Shown here one piece after another: positions 25,496 through 33,799 of a stretch of DNA of 64,000 bases (the stretch's first letter is position 1; every line of letters begins with the position of its first letter). The position numbers were made by a program, and so were the translations under genes. A model generated the notes under the pieces. It was not told where the DNA came from. It saw nothing but the letters and a program-made list of their open reading frames with translations, and did no database searches. The stretch is from Ruegeria sp. 6PALISEP08. Its GTDB lineage: Bacteria; Pseudomonadota; Alphaproteobacteria; Rhodobacterales; Rhodobacteraceae. The DNA lies in contig NZ_LGXZ01000002.1 in the NCBI RefSeq assembly GCF_001238295.1, positions 372,001 through 436,000 of the forward strand, written 5' to 3'.

Positions 25496-25529
25496 AACCC
25501 CGAGGTATTATTAGCCCGATGAAGCGCAG
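25496..25529 (+). repeat. Degenerate copy of the Rhodobacterales intergenic repeat tail
   Basis: AACCCCGAGGTATTATTAGCCCGATGAAG resembles the second half of the element at 58160-58225 (ACCCCCGAGATATTTTTGGCCAGATGAAG): same order, with changes in the middle. The hairpin half is missing or not recognisable here. Located between rnpB and the amidase. Confidence 0.5.
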
Positions 25530-25530
25530 A

Positions 25531-26214
25531 TCAGGTTATTGTGCCGGGCGGGATGAGCGCATTCAGATCCCCTGTTTCCAGTGGGCCTTGTGCCCAGGGA
25601 CGAAATCGCAGCCGGACGGCGGCCAGCAGTTGGGTATCATCCACGGGAGCAGTGAAACCTGCCCTTCGCGCGGCGGCGCGGAATGCCTCCGGGCTTGGTG
25701 TGGCTGACGCGGTGACCGGCGCGCGAGGTTTAGCCAAAGCTTGCCGCTCGAGCCTTTGCCAATCGAAGTGGGGCCCGGGATCTGATTTGCGGCCGGGCGC
25801 CATGTCGGAATGGCCGATCACGCCCGATGCCGGGATGGACCAGCTTTTCATAATCCGAGGCAGGAGCGCTTCGAGGGTCGACATTTGCGGTTCGGAAAAG
25901 GGATGCGATCCAGTGCTGTCCAATTCGATCCCGACCGACCGCGAGTTAATGTCGGTTTGACCTTCCCACTCCCCTGCCCCAGCATGCCAGGCGCGGTCTT
26001 CTTCACGCACCATTTGCCAAAGGGTGCCATCACCACCGATCAGGAAATGGGCCGAAACCTCGGAAGCCGGATCGCACAAACGATCCAACGCCGCTTTCGC
26101 GCTATTCATGGCCGTGTAATGGATCACGACCAAACTCGGCGTCAGCCCATCCCTGCGCTCACTGAAATTGGGCGACGGATGCCAAATGGGTGAGAGTTCA
26201 GTTGTTGACGGCAC
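25531..26214 (-). CDS. N-acetylmuramoyl-L-alanine amidase, AmpD-like
   Basis: A 227-residue enzyme (GTG start) cleaving the amide between N-acetylmuramic acid (or anhydroMurNAc) and L-Ala. The Amidase_2 fold begins near residue 20 with LVVIHYTAM (zinc H32) and continues with SAHFLIGGDGTLWQMV, AWHAGAGEWEGQTDIN (near 80) and GHSDMAPGRKSDPGPHFDW near 140 (second zinc His and Asp). No signal peptide, so a cytosolic AmpD recycling role fits. The start is uncertain: a GTG at 26214 overlaps the upstream lipoprotein gene by 17 bases; an ATG at 26247 overlaps it by 50. Confidence 0.88.
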   Translation of the reverse strand: MPSTTELSPIWHPSPNFSERRDGLTPSLVVIHYTAMNSAKAALDRLCDPASEVSAHFLIGGDGTLWQMVREEDRAWHAGAGEWEGQTDINSRSVGIELDSTGSHPFSEPQMSTLEALLPRIMKSWSIPASGVIGHSDMAPGRKSDPGPHFDWQRLERQALAKPRAPVTASATPSPEAFRAAARRAGFTAPVDDTQLLAAVRLRFRPWAQGPLETGDLNALIPPGTIT

Positions 26215-26902
26215 TGCGGAACGGGCTGGGATCCCAGCCGCAGGCATAGCCATCCCCGTCCGGGTCCAGACCCTTGCGGTCGCGCTGCGGGCCGCCATTG
26301 GACAGAAACTCGATCTGCGCCTGATCCGGCGATGGGAATTGTGCGCAGTTCCGCTGTGCCTTGGCTTGAAGGTTAAAGCCTGCGCGGCTGTAGAGTTGCG
26401 TGCCGACCGGGTTCGAGGTGCTGAGCGCGTATTGCACGATGTTGGGCTGACCGCCTGCGCTGCGCTCGGGCACGGCGGTCGGGGCCACAACATCGTAGGT
26501 TTGGCGGTTTTGCTCGATCCGCGCGGCGTCGGATTCGATGCTGCGCCGCTCAGACACAGCCGCGAAATCCTGTTCGTCGGAAATTGCGCCATTGTTTGAT
26601 GCAGGTGCTGTGGACACGCCTGCAGAGCTTTGTCCAGACGTACCGGCAAGGGCTGCTGCGGCTTGATTGGCAATGTCGGCGTTTTCACCGGTTGCGACAC
26701 CTGTCGAACCTGGCGCGCCCAGCGGCTGCTGCGACACATCGACAGGAGCCAGAAGTGGGTTGCCCACTGCGCCCTGCCCGGCCAATTGCGCCTCGCGCTG
26801 CGCCTGATACTCAGGCGTATTGAAACCGGTGCTGGTTAGCGGCGCAACATCCGTGCAGGCCACAACCAGCGTCAGGGCGGGGACCGAAAGCAAAACGCGC
26901 AT
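26198..26902 (-). CDS. Lipoprotein with C-terminal Excalibur-like calcium-binding motif
   Basis: A 234-residue exported lipoprotein. The signal peptide (MRVLLSVPALTLVVAC) ends in a lipobox with Cys 16. A Gln/Ala/Ser-rich linker follows, and the C-terminus has the Excalibur-type motif DPDGDGYACGWDP (about 217-229), a DxDxDGxxC(E/G)W calcium site. An ATG three bases upstream (26905) is in frame; GGAG is better placed (6 bases) for the inner ATG. It overlaps the amidase start, indicating one transcript for a periplasmic Ca2+-binding lipoprotein and cytosolic amidase. Function unknown. Confidence 0.82.
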   Translation of the reverse strand: MRVLLSVPALTLVVACTDVAPLTSTGFNTPEYQAQREAQLAGQGAVGNPLLAPVDVSQQPLGAPGSTGVATGENADIANQAAAALAGTSGQSSAGVSTAPASNNGAISDEQDFAAVSERRSIESDAARIEQNRQTYDVVAPTAVPERSAGGQPNIVQYALSTSNPVGTQLYSRAGFNLQAKAQRNCAQFPSPDQAQIEFLSNGGPQRDRKGLDPDGDGYACGWDPSPFRSAVNN

Positions 26903-26939
26903 CATTGGCTCCGTGTCTAGTGCTTCAGTTGCCCGAGGC

Positions 26940-28427
26940 TTACCACCATTTCCCGGGCTTGGCCACAAAACCGGCCGCGTTTTCCAGCGCATAGGCGGTG
27001 TTGAGCAGATCACCCTCTTCCCACGGACGTCCGATCAGCTGCAGACCCAGCGGAAGACCCTGTGCATCCAGCCCTGCGGGGACCGAGATACCGGGCAAAC
27101 CAGCCAGGTTCACAGTCACCGTGAAGACATCGTTCAAATACATTTGAACGGGATCCGCCTCGGTCATTTCGCCAAGACCAAAGGCCGCCGAGGGGGTTGC
27201 CGGGGTCAGGATCGCATCGACGCCCGCCGCGAATACATCCTCGAAGTCTTTCTTGATCAGCGTCCGCACCCGGCGTGCACGGTTATAATAGGCATCGTAG
27301 AAACCTGCCGACAGCACATAGGTGCCAATCATTACGCGACGCTGCACTTCGTGGCCGAAGCCTTCGGCGCGGGTTTTTTCGTACATCTCAGTGATGCCGT
27401 CGCCTTGCGCCAGCTGCGCGCGGTGACCATAGCGAACACCGTCGTAGCGAGCGAGGTTCGAGGACGCCTCGGCCGGAGCAATCACGTAGTACGCAGGCAG
27501 CGCGTATTTGGTGTGCGGCAGCGAGATATCGACGATCTCGGCACCCGCGGCTTTCAGCATCGCGGCACCATCGGCCCAGAGCTTTTCGATCTCGGCAGGC
27601 ATACCGTCCATGCGGTATTCCTTGGGGATACCGATCTTCTTGCCCTTGATATCACCGGTCAGCATCGCCTCGAAATTCGGGACGGCCAGCTCGGCACTCG
27701 TCGAATCTTTGGCGTCATGGCCGCACATGGTTTCGAGCATGATCGCTGCGTCGCGGACGTTCTTTGTCATCGGACCGGCCTGATCCAGCGAAGATGCGAA
27801 TGCCACGATGCCCCAGCGCGAGCAGCGGCCATAGGTCGGCTTGATGCCGGTGATGCCGACAAAAGCGGCAGGTTGGCGGATGGAGCCGCCTGTATCGGTG
27901 CCCGTCGCCGCAAGGCACAAGTCAGCGGCCACAGCGGATGCAGATCCGCCCGACGAACCACCCGGTGTCAGTTGCGCATCATCATTGCCGCGGCGCCACG
28001 GGCTGACCGCATTACCATAGACCGAGGTTTCATTGGACGATCCCATGGCGAATTCGTCCATGTTCAGCTTGCCCAACATCACCGCACCGGCATCGGCCAA
28101 TTGCTGCGACACAGTAGATTCGTATTCAGGCTTAAAGCCTTCAAGAATGCCCGATGCGGCTTGCGACGGCACGCCCTTGGTGCAAAACAGATCCTTGATA
28201 CCAATGGGCAGACCACACATTGACGGCGCGTCGCCGCCCTTGATCCGCTCGTCCGCTGCCTTCGCACGCTCCAGCGCGATTTCGGGCGTCTTATGCACAA
28301 AAGCGTTCAGCGCGTCGGCCTCATCAATGGCCTTCAGGCAGGATTCGGTCAGTTCGACAGAAGTGACGTCGCCGGCACGCAGGGCGTCGCGGGCCTCGGC
28401 CAGGCCAAGTTTGTTCAGATCGCTCAT
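26940..28427 (-). CDS. gatA: Asp/Glu-tRNA amidotransferase subunit A
   Basis: A 495-residue amidase-signature enzyme that supplies ammonia for converting Glu-tRNA(Gln) (and Asp-tRNA(Asn)) to the amide. The catalytic Lys is in [10 protein letters not shown] (about residue 78), the Ser-cis-Ser pair in [12 protein letters not shown] (about 155-170), and [11 protein letters not shown] holds the second Ser. Full length for the family. It follows gatC by 3 bases. gatB is not in this window, so the complex is split across the genome, as in many alphaproteobacteria. Confidence 0.97.
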   Translation of the reverse strand: MSDLNKLGLAEARDALRAGDVTSVELTESCLKAIDEADALNAFVHKTPEIALERAKAADERIKGGDAPSMCGLPIGIKDLFCTKGVPSQAASGILEGFKPEYESTVSQQLADAGAVMLGKLNMDEFAMGSSNETSVYGNAVSPWRRGNDDAQLTPGGSSGGSASAVAADLCLAATGTDTGGSIRQPAAFVGITGIKPTYGRCSRWGIVAFASSLDQAGPMTKNVRDAAIMLETMCGHDAKDSTSAELAVPNFEAMLTGDIKGKKIGIPKEYRMDGMPAEIEKLWADGAAMLKAAGAEIVDISLPHTKYALPAYYVIAPAEASSNLARYDGVRYGHRAQLAQGDGITEMYEKTRAEGFGHEVQRRVMIGTYVLSAGFYDAYYNRARRVRTLIKKDFEDVFAAGVDAILTPATPSAAFGLGEMTEADPVQMYLNDVFTVTVNLAGLPGISVPAGLDAQGLPLGLQLIGRPWEEGDLLNTAYALENAAGFVAKPGKWW

Positions 28428-28430
28428 GTC

Positions 28431-28718
28431 TTACTCCACCACTTTGGGGACTGCGAAAAAGCCCTCGCGCGCGTCGGGCGCGTTCGCCAGAACCTTGTCC
28501 TGCTGGTTGCCGTCGGTGACCTCGTCCTGACGACGCTTCAGGCGCATCGGCTCGACCGAAACCATCGGCTCAACGCCTTCGACATCCACTTCGTTCAGTT
28601 GCTCGATGAACCCAAGGATGGTGTTGAACTCGGATGCCAGCGCCGGCAGCGCGTCATCCTCGACCTTGATCCGGGCCAGTTTGGCCACTTTGGCGGCGGT
28701 GCTTTGGTCAATCGACAT
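28431..28718 (-). CDS. gatC: Asp/Glu-tRNA amidotransferase subunit C
   Basis: A 95-residue subunit stabilising GatA. Typical text: DQSTAAKVAKLARIKVEDDALP, LASEFNTILGFIEQLNEVD and the tail EPMRLKRRQDEVTDGNQQDKVLANAPDAREGFFAVPKVVE with the conserved APDAREGFF(A/V)VPKV segment that touches GatA and GatB. Its gene begins the gatCA unit, which is co-transcribed. Confidence 0.97.
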   Translation of the reverse strand: MSIDQSTAAKVAKLARIKVEDDALPALASEFNTILGFIEQLNEVDVEGVEPMVSVEPMRLKRRQDEVTDGNQQDKVLANAPDAREGFFAVPKVVE

Positions 28719-28860
28719 CGGCTTCCCTCATCTACGTTATGGGGCGTTTACCCGTCTGTCGCGGCAGTCGCAAGACCACTGCGCCACTGGTAGGCCAGTG
28801 TTTCAAATTCCGGGTCTGTCACCTGCTATTCAAAACTGAATGAGGGATATGCGAAATAGT

Positions 28861-28914
28861 AAACTGTTTAGTTCATTTTGGAACTTGAAAACTGTACTGT
28901 ACAGTTCATTTTAA
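28861..28914 (+). promoter_or_regulatory. 17-bp palindrome with repeats upstream of the small exported peptide gene
   Basis: AACTGTAC-T-GTACAGTT (28890-28906) is a perfect palindrome. AAACTGT occurs at 28861 and 28889, and AGTTCATTTT at 28870 and 28905, so the site contains a shortened upstream copy. The form suits a TetR- or MarR-like dimer operator. A weak TTGAAA (28885-28890) lies within it. Confidence 0.6.
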
Positions 28915-28946
28915 TTATGCGACATAACGCAAACCGGAGAGAAAAC

Positions 28947-29105
28947 ATGAAACCCCTGATGACAGCCGCAGTCTTGTCCGCCACGTTTTTGGCCGCACCG
29001 GCAATGGCTTTGGGTATCGGCACAAACAACCTGACACGCACGTTGACCTTCCCGTCCCCTGTCGCGGAACCGGTCACGCAGGATCAGGTTAAACCTGCCA
29101 AATAA
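28947..29105 (+). CDS. Small exported peptide, 52 residues
   Basis: A 52-residue protein: signal peptide of about 21 residues (MKPLMTAAVLSATFLAAPAMA, cut after AMA) and a mature part of about 31 residues with TNNLTRTLTFPSPVAEPVT and ending in KPAK. No cysteines and no family I recognise. ATG follows GGAGAGAAAAC, an SD-like site. It is between gatC (divergent) and DUF4202, with a strong terminator after it and an operator-like palindrome 40 bases before the start, so it is a self-contained regulated unit. It could be a secreted signal or an envelope peptide; not determined. Confidence 0.7.
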   Translation: MKPLMTAAVLSATFLAAPAMALGIGTNNLTRTLTFPSPVAEPVTQDQVKPAK

Positions 29106-29117
29106 AGCGCAGGTCCC

Positions 29118-29156
29118 GGCCGGGTCGGACTTCCCCTCTCTGACCCGGCCATTTTG
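29118..29156 (+). terminator. Rho-independent terminator of the small exported peptide gene
   Basis: GGCCGGGTC (29118-29126) and GACCCGGCC (29142-29150) form a 9-bp perfect stem with ATTTTGCATTTT after it. Confidence 0.85.
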
Positions 29157-29259
29157 CATTTTCGAGGATGCACATCCCACGGCAAGCCGCTAGCATGAGC
29201 AACGATATCCAAGACGGCCGCGGGTCTCTCGTGGCGCAGGCAAGCCAGTGGAGCAAGAC

Positions 29260-29823
29260 ATGAGCGCGCAAAAACAAGCGGTTCTGGACGCAATTGATGC
29301 AGCCAATGCACATGACCCCAACCTAGACGACGACCGACCCGAAGCGCTGCTTTACGGTGAACGCATGACCGCTGAGTTGGACCGTTTGGTCCCGAACGCC
29401 TCTGACGTCCTACAGATTGCGGCGCGTGGTCAGCATGTAGAGCGGTGGAAACTGGCCCGCAGTGAGTACCCCGAAGGTCGGGCAGGTTATCTGGCATGGC
29501 GCAAAGCGCAGGCCGTGCACCATGCCGAAGTGGTCACTGGCCTGATGACCCGTGAAGGCTATGACGCAGAGCAGGTCGAGGCCGCAGGACGTATGTTGCG
29601 CAAGCAGGGAATCAAGCGCGATGAAGAGGTGCAGGCGTTGGAAGATGTGATCTGCTTTGTATTCCTGAAATGGTATTTCCTACCCTTTGCCGCGAAGCAT
29701 TCAGCTGAAAAAATCCAGAGTATTGTCGAAAAGACCGCCCGCAAGATGTCATCAGCGGGCCGCGCGCGGGTTTTGGCTGAGTTTGACTTGCCTAACCATC
29801 TGGCAGCGGCCTTTCAGGATTAA
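29260..29823 (+). CDS. DUF4202 domain protein
   Basis: A 187-residue all-alpha protein of the DUF4202 family, full length: LDAIDAANAHDPN start, LLYGERMTAELDRLVPNASDVLQIAARGQHVERWKL, then HHAEVVTGLM and CFVFLKWYFLPFAAKHSAEKIQSIV. The conserved His/Glu-rich stretches resemble an HD-like metal site (RGQHVERW; HAE), but enzymatic activity is not known. ATG at 29260 follows GGAGCAAGAC; an upstream in-frame start 12 bases earlier is less good. Convergent with a ceramidase-type gene. Confidence 0.88.
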   Translation: MSAQKQAVLDAIDAANAHDPNLDDDRPEALLYGERMTAELDRLVPNASDVLQIAARGQHVERWKLARSEYPEGRAGYLAWRKAQAVHHAEVVTGLMTREGYDAEQVEAAGRMLRKQGIKRDEEVQALEDVICFVFLKWYFLPFAAKHSAEKIQSIVEKTARKMSSAGRARVLAEFDLPNHLAAAFQD

Positions 29824-29899
29824 GTCAGGACCGGCGCGGTTTGAGAACCTCAATTGCGTTTCTCTGGGATGATCAGAAATGGTTCATCCCGCGGCGTCC

Positions 29900-30571
29900 T
29901 CACGACCCGAAGCCTGTTGAAAAGCGACCCCGTATCATCGCTGCGCGGTACACCTCGATCATCCAGCCCAGCATGATGGCATTCAGGATGTGCCACATGA
30001 AATGCGTACCCAGCGGCCATTCTCCACAAACAGGCAAGTCGAGCGCACGGAACGTGATCGAAAGAATCAGAATCACCGCTCCGATTGCCATCCTTTTGGC
30101 CAAGATCGGATCACGACCCCGCAACAGGGCCGCATAAATCAGGATCAACAACGGGACCGGCGCATAAGCCGCTGATCCGCCAAGCCCCGGAACAAGCTGA
30201 AACAGCGGAACGGTTGCAGCAGCATAGGGAAAAAAGAGCAACGTTCCCCCAAATGCAAACACCGAAGACATCCGCCAGATGTCCCTGTTCACTGCAAAGA
30301 TATAGACCAGAATGAACAGAATGATCGGCACCACATCTGCCAAGGCCGCCCAGACCTGCGCATGTGTGTGGAACAGATAGCTGCCAATCCCGATCATCGC
30401 CAAAAGCGCAACCAGAACCATGGCCAGTGGCATGTCCTGATCGCGCGCCCGTCGCCACATGATCCAAGCAGAAATCAGAAAGGCCGCATTTGTGGCCGCA
30501 TTGATTGGCTCGGCCCAATAGTCCGGCGACAAGCGTTCGCAATATCCGTCAATTTCTCGAATCCAGTCCAT
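29900..30571 (-). CDS. Ceramidase-domain (alkaline ceramidase-like) membrane protein
   Basis: A 223-residue membrane protein with seven helices, in the CREST superfamily (PF05875-like). The N-terminus has DGYCERLSPDYWAEPINAATNAAFLISA, with Asp/Glu/Asn metal ligands, and later GIGSYLFHTHAQ near 88, LAD (ALADVVPI) and the C-terminal HFMWHILNAIMLG near 200. These His and Asp residues form the zinc site of alkaline ceramidases. Bacterial substrates are uncertain; some Rhodobacterales contain sphingolipid-like or ornithine lipids. Divergent from the UPF0173 hydrolase gene, 60 bases apart. Confidence 0.85.
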   Translation of the reverse strand: MDWIREIDGYCERLSPDYWAEPINAATNAAFLISAWIMWRRARDQDMPLAMVLVALLAMIGIGSYLFHTHAQVWAALADVVPIILFILVYIFAVNRDIWRMSSVFAFGGTLLFFPYAAATVPLFQLVPGLGGSAAYAPVPLLILIYAALLRGRDPILAKRMAIGAVILILSITFRALDLPVCGEWPLGTHFMWHILNAIMLGWMIEVYRAAMIRGRFSTGFGS

Positions 30572-30631
30572 GAAATTTTACATAGCCGATGCTAGGTTGA
30601 TGCCAATAGTATGTTCAGGAGGAAATAATTT

Positions 30632-31324
30632 ATGAATATTGTCTGGTTGGGCCATGGCAGTTTCCGCATCGAAACGCAGGGGCAGGTTCTGTTGATTGAT
30701 CCGTGGCTGACCGGCAACCCGGTTTTGCCCGAAGAACAGCATGATGCAGCGCTGGACGGTGCAACCCATATCCTTCTGACCCATACACATTTTGACCATG
30801 TCGCTGATGTTCTGCCGCTGGCCAAGCACCTGAAAATCCCAGTTGTTGGTCAATACGACTTGATGGGATTTTGGAGTGAAGCGGAAGGCATTGAAACCAT
30901 CGGCTTCAACAAAGGCGGCACTGTCGATCTGAAAGGGGTCAAGGTGACAATGGTCCCGGCCTCTCACAGCTCGACCTTCTCAACCCCCGACGGTCTGCGC
31001 ACCGGCGGTAGCGAAGTCGGTTTCATGATCGCGGCTGAGGGAAAAGTGCTTTACGTTTCTGGCGACACTGACATCATGGCCGATATGGACTGGATGGGGG
31101 ATTACTACAAACCCGATATCGGCATCCTGTCGGCTGGTGGACATTTCACCATGGACATGAAAGCCACCGCCTATGCAGCCAATCGGTATTTCAACTTCAA
31201 GACGGTTATTCCGTGTCATTACAAGACCTTCCCAATTCTTGAACAGTGCGCACAGGCTCTGATTGATGGGCTTCCCGGGGTCGACGTGATCGAACCAGAG
31301 GTTATGAAAGCCATCACCGCCTGA
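30632..31324 (+). CDS. UPF0173 metal-dependent hydrolase (beta-lactamase fold)
   Basis: A 230-residue metallo-beta-lactamase-fold protein. The dinuclear metal motif THTHFDH gives H51, H53, D55 and H56; further ligands are in PASHSSTFS near 114, VSGDTDIMADM near 148 and VIPCHYKTFPIL near 195. Full length for UPF0173 (YtkL/UlaG-like), a family of unassigned hydrolases. ATG is preceded by AGGAGGAAATAATTT. Divergent from the ceramidase-type gene, and convergent with tadA, whose stop is 14 bases away. Confidence 0.92.
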   Translation: MNIVWLGHGSFRIETQGQVLLIDPWLTGNPVLPEEQHDAALDGATHILLTHTHFDHVADVLPLAKHLKIPVVGQYDLMGFWSEAEGIETIGFNKGGTVDLKGVKVTMVPASHSSTFSTPDGLRTGGSEVGFMIAAEGKVLYVSGDTDIMADMDWMGDYYKPDIGILSAGGHFTMDMKATAYAANRYFNFKTVIPCHYKTFPILEQCAQALIDGLPGVDVIEPEVMKAITA

Positions 31325-31338
31325 GTTAACGCGGCGGA

Positions 31339-31803
31339 TCAGTCCGGCGCGTCCTTGCGGCGGGCTTCGAAGAAGGCTTTCAGAAGGGCCGCAGCGTCTT
31401 CACTGGCGATCCCGTCATAGACTTCGGGCACGTGGTGGGATTGCGAGTGTGAAAACACCCGCGCCCCATGGGCCACACCCCCGGATTTGGGATCTGCGGC
31501 CCCATAGTAAATCCGCCGGATGCGCGCGGCTGCCAGGGCCGCAGCGCACATGGCGCAGGGCTCCAACGTCACATAGAGATCATGCTCTGGCAACCGTTCG
31601 GACCCTGCCTTGGCACACGCCGCGCGCAAGACCAGGATTTCAGCATGGGCAGTTGGGTCATTCAATTCGCGCGTTCGGTTCCCTGCTGTCGCCACAACAC
31701 TTCCGTCAGGGCCGACAATAACAGCCCCCACCGGTACCTCGCCACGATCCGCTGCCGCGCGTGCCTCGGCCAGGGCCTGTTCCATATGCGATTTGAACAC
31801 CAT
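31339..31803 (-). CDS. tadA: tRNA-specific adenosine deaminase
   Basis: A 154-residue cytidine-deaminase-fold enzyme that converts the wobble adenosine 34 of tRNA-Arg(ACG) to inosine. The zinc site is HAEILVLRAA (His and catalytic Glu near 54) and PCAMCAAALAAARI near 84 (two cysteines). Length and the GEVPVGAVIVGPDG and VAHGARVF stretches match TadA rather than guanine deaminase. ATG follows AGAGGC. Divergent with the pseudouridine synthase gene, 61 bases apart. Confidence 0.93.
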   Translation of the reverse strand: MVFKSHMEQALAEARAAADRGEVPVGAVIVGPDGSVVATAGNRTRELNDPTAHAEILVLRAACAKAGSERLPEHDLYVTLEPCAMCAAALAAARIRRIYYGAADPKSGGVAHGARVFSHSQSHHVPEVYDGIASEDAAALLKAFFEARRKDAPD

Positions 31804-31864
31804 GCCTCTGACTGCATCAGAAACCTGCCTTTCGCAAGCGCGCGGGATGCGTTATGGGCCTGAC

Positions 31865-32680
31865 ATGAACAAGACCCCTCCTCCCGGCGACCGGATCGCC
31901 AAAGTCCTGGCCCGTGCTGGCATTGCATCGCGGCGCGAGGCTGAGCGCATGATCGAAGCAGGCCGCGTGGCCGTAAATGGCAAGACCATCGACAGCCCTG
32001 CCCTGAACGTGACGGCAAAAGACAAGATCGTTGTAGATGGCAAACCGGTCTCTGAACCGGAACCATCTCGCTTGTGGCTGTATCACAAGCCTGCGGGGCT
32101 GGTGACAACAACTCGCGATGAAAAAGGGCGCGATACGATTTTCGACAAACTGCCCGACGACATACCACGGGTCATGAGCGTCGGTCGGTTGGACCTGAAT
32201 TCTGAAGGTTTGTTGCTGCTGACCAATGACGGTGGCATCAAACGCAAGCTCGAGCTGCCCTCGACCGGCTGGTTGCGGAAATACCGTGTTCGCATAAATG
32301 GCCGCCCCAAGGACGAAAATTTCGAACCGCTGCGCAAAGGTCTTGTCATCGAAGGCGAGCGGTTTCAACCAATGACCGTGGCGCTGGATCGCCAGCAAGG
32401 GGCAAATGCCTGGCTGACCATTGGTCTGCGTGAAGGCAAGAACCGCGAAATCCGTCGTGCGATAGAAGACATCGGGTTTACGGTGAACCGCCTGTTGCGC
32501 GTGTCCTACGGACCGTTCCAACTGGGCGATCTGAAACAGGGCGAGGTCGAAGAGGTCCGTCGCCGTGTGATGCGCGATCAACTTGGACTGGATTCAGATG
32601 CGACACCCGATGCGACACCCAATCGTCCGTCGCGACCACAACGAAAACGCCCCCCAATCGGCAAGAAACCTCGCAAGTGA
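31865..32680 (+). CDS. rluB: 23S rRNA pseudouridine synthase, RluB-like
   Basis: A 271-residue enzyme. An S4 RNA-binding domain (about 8-65; DRIAKVLARAGIASRREAERMI, VNGKTIDSPALNV) precedes an RsuA-family catalytic domain with the active-site Asp in VGRLDLNSEGLLLLTNDG near 110 and REGKNREIRRA near 193. The C-terminal tail is basic and Pro/Arg-rich. RluB/RluE/RluF are hard to tell apart by sequence; the S4 domain and the ordering favour RluB-like. Start at 31865 chosen because the longer frame (about 85 residues more) overlaps the divergent tadA gene and is not homologous. Confidence 0.9.
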   Translation: MNKTPPPGDRIAKVLARAGIASRREAERMIEAGRVAVNGKTIDSPALNVTAKDKIVVDGKPVSEPEPSRLWLYHKPAGLVTTTRDEKGRDTIFDKLPDDIPRVMSVGRLDLNSEGLLLLTNDGGIKRKLELPSTGWLRKYRVRINGRPKDENFEPLRKGLVIEGERFQPMTVALDRQQGANAWLTIGLREGKNREIRRAIEDIGFTVNRLLRVSYGPFQLGDLKQGEVEEVRRRVMRDQLGLDSDATPDATPNRPSRPQRKRPPIGKKPRK

Positions 32681-32761
32681 CGCGGGTTTGGCAACCTTCC
32701 CCCTAGCGCTAAGCCCGCGCATCCCCTAAATTTTCAGTGGAAGTTGCTATTGGGGGATGTG

Positions 32762-32851
32762 ATGTCCGGAAGCGGAGTGCAAAAACTGGCCTACGCTGTC
32801 TTGTTGCTGCTGTTGATTGGTGTCTGCACCGGACTGCTTGGGGGTCTGTAA
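32762..32851 (+). CDS. Tiny membrane peptide, 29 residues
   Basis: A 29-residue peptide: MSGSGVQKLAYAV, then a run of leucines and isoleucine (LLLLLIGVCTG) and a short GGL tail. It is one transmembrane helix and little else. ATG at 32762 has TTGGGGGATGTG before it, and the XpaC gene starts 4 bases after its stop, so the two are probably coupled. Not proven; it could be a leader peptide. It is the first gene of the XpaC-TelA operon. Confidence 0.6.
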   Translation: MSGSGVQKLAYAVLLLLLIGVCTGLLGGL

Positions 32852-32854
32852 ACC

Positions 32855-33769
32855 ATGGCAAAGCGGTTTGGCGGCAAGTATAGCCCACAAGGGGACGCGT
32901 CGGACAATACTCCTCTGCCAAGGGGGCAGTTCGATGGCGCGCGGATTGAACCGGCTGGTGCCCGGGCAAATCTGCTATTTCTTCCGGCCATCCCTTTGGT
33001 GTTTTTGTCCCTGAACGATGGCGCGATTGGCATGACCATCGGGTTGGTCGCGGCTGGTATTCTAACAGCGGCTGCGTTTTTACTGCGTGAAGGGTTGCGG
33101 GCCGAGGCGGCGTACAACGCCCGAAAAACCGCCCGTCGGCCTGCTTTTCCGCGTAAGATATTTGCAAGCTTTCTGACAGGTCTGGGTGCAGGGCTTGCCA
33201 CTTACAGGACTGAACTTCTGGATGCAGAAACCGCCGCACAAGCCGGCCTGTTGGCCCCGGTGCTGTTCGGTATTGCGGCAACCGTTTTACACTCAGTCTC
33301 TTTCGGAATTGATCCGATGAAAGACAAAGGCATGGAAGGGGTGGACACCTTTCAGCAAGACCGCGTAGCCCGCGTTGTCGACGATGCCGAGAAGCATCTG
33401 TCCGAGATGACCGATGCGATCAAACGCGCAGGCGACCGCCGCGTCGAAGCCCGCGTGGAACGGTTTCAGGACACCGCGCGGGACTTGTTCCGCACGGTCG
33501 AGGAAGACCCACGCGATCTGGCCGGTGCCAGAAAGTACCTGACCGTGTACCTGCAGGGTGCACGTGACGCGACCGTCAAGTTTGCTGACGTCTACGCCCG
33601 CACCCGCGACGCGCAGGCGCTTGCGGATTACTCCGCTTTGCTGGACGATCTGGAACAGAATTTCGCCGCGCGCACGCGCAAAATGCTTTTGGATGACCGC
33701 AGTGATCTGACGGTTGAAATTGATGTGTTGCGCGAAAGGCTGCAACGCGAAGGCGTCCGGTTGGACTGA
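32855..33769 (+). CDS. XpaC-like protein (5-bromo-4-chloroindolyl phosphate hydrolysis family)
   Basis: A 304-residue protein. N-terminal cytoplasmic segment (about 1-40), then membrane helices near 42-78 and 105-150 separated by a basic loop (EGLRAEAAYNARKTARRPAF), and a C-terminal cytoplasmic coiled-coil (about 165-304; VARVVDDAEKHLSEMTDAIKRA). This is the XpaC (PF10112) family, named for an old phosphatase phenotype but mostly found beside TelA. TelA follows after 30 bases. ATG overlaps no SD except GGGGG inside the preceding mini-gene, implying translational coupling. Confidence 0.88.
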   Translation: MAKRFGGKYSPQGDASDNTPLPRGQFDGARIEPAGARANLLFLPAIPLVFLSLNDGAIGMTIGLVAAGILTAAAFLLREGLRAEAAYNARKTARRPAFPRKIFASFLTGLGAGLATYRTELLDAETAAQAGLLAPVLFGIAATVLHSVSFGIDPMKDKGMEGVDTFQQDRVARVVDDAEKHLSEMTDAIKRAGDRRVEARVERFQDTARDLFRTVEEDPRDLAGARKYLTVYLQGARDATVKFADVYARTRDAQALADYSALLDDLEQNFAARTRKMLLDDRSDLTVEIDVLRERLQREGVRLD

Positions 33770-33799
33770 CCGGCCACTATTTGAGCGAGGAACATCCCC

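Noticed and set aside
26820-28223. A 467-codon open frame antisense to gatA
   Set aside because: It lies wholly opposite a well-supported gatA, has repetitive His/Arg-rich text, no family resemblance and no ribosome binding site; a GC-rich shadow frame.
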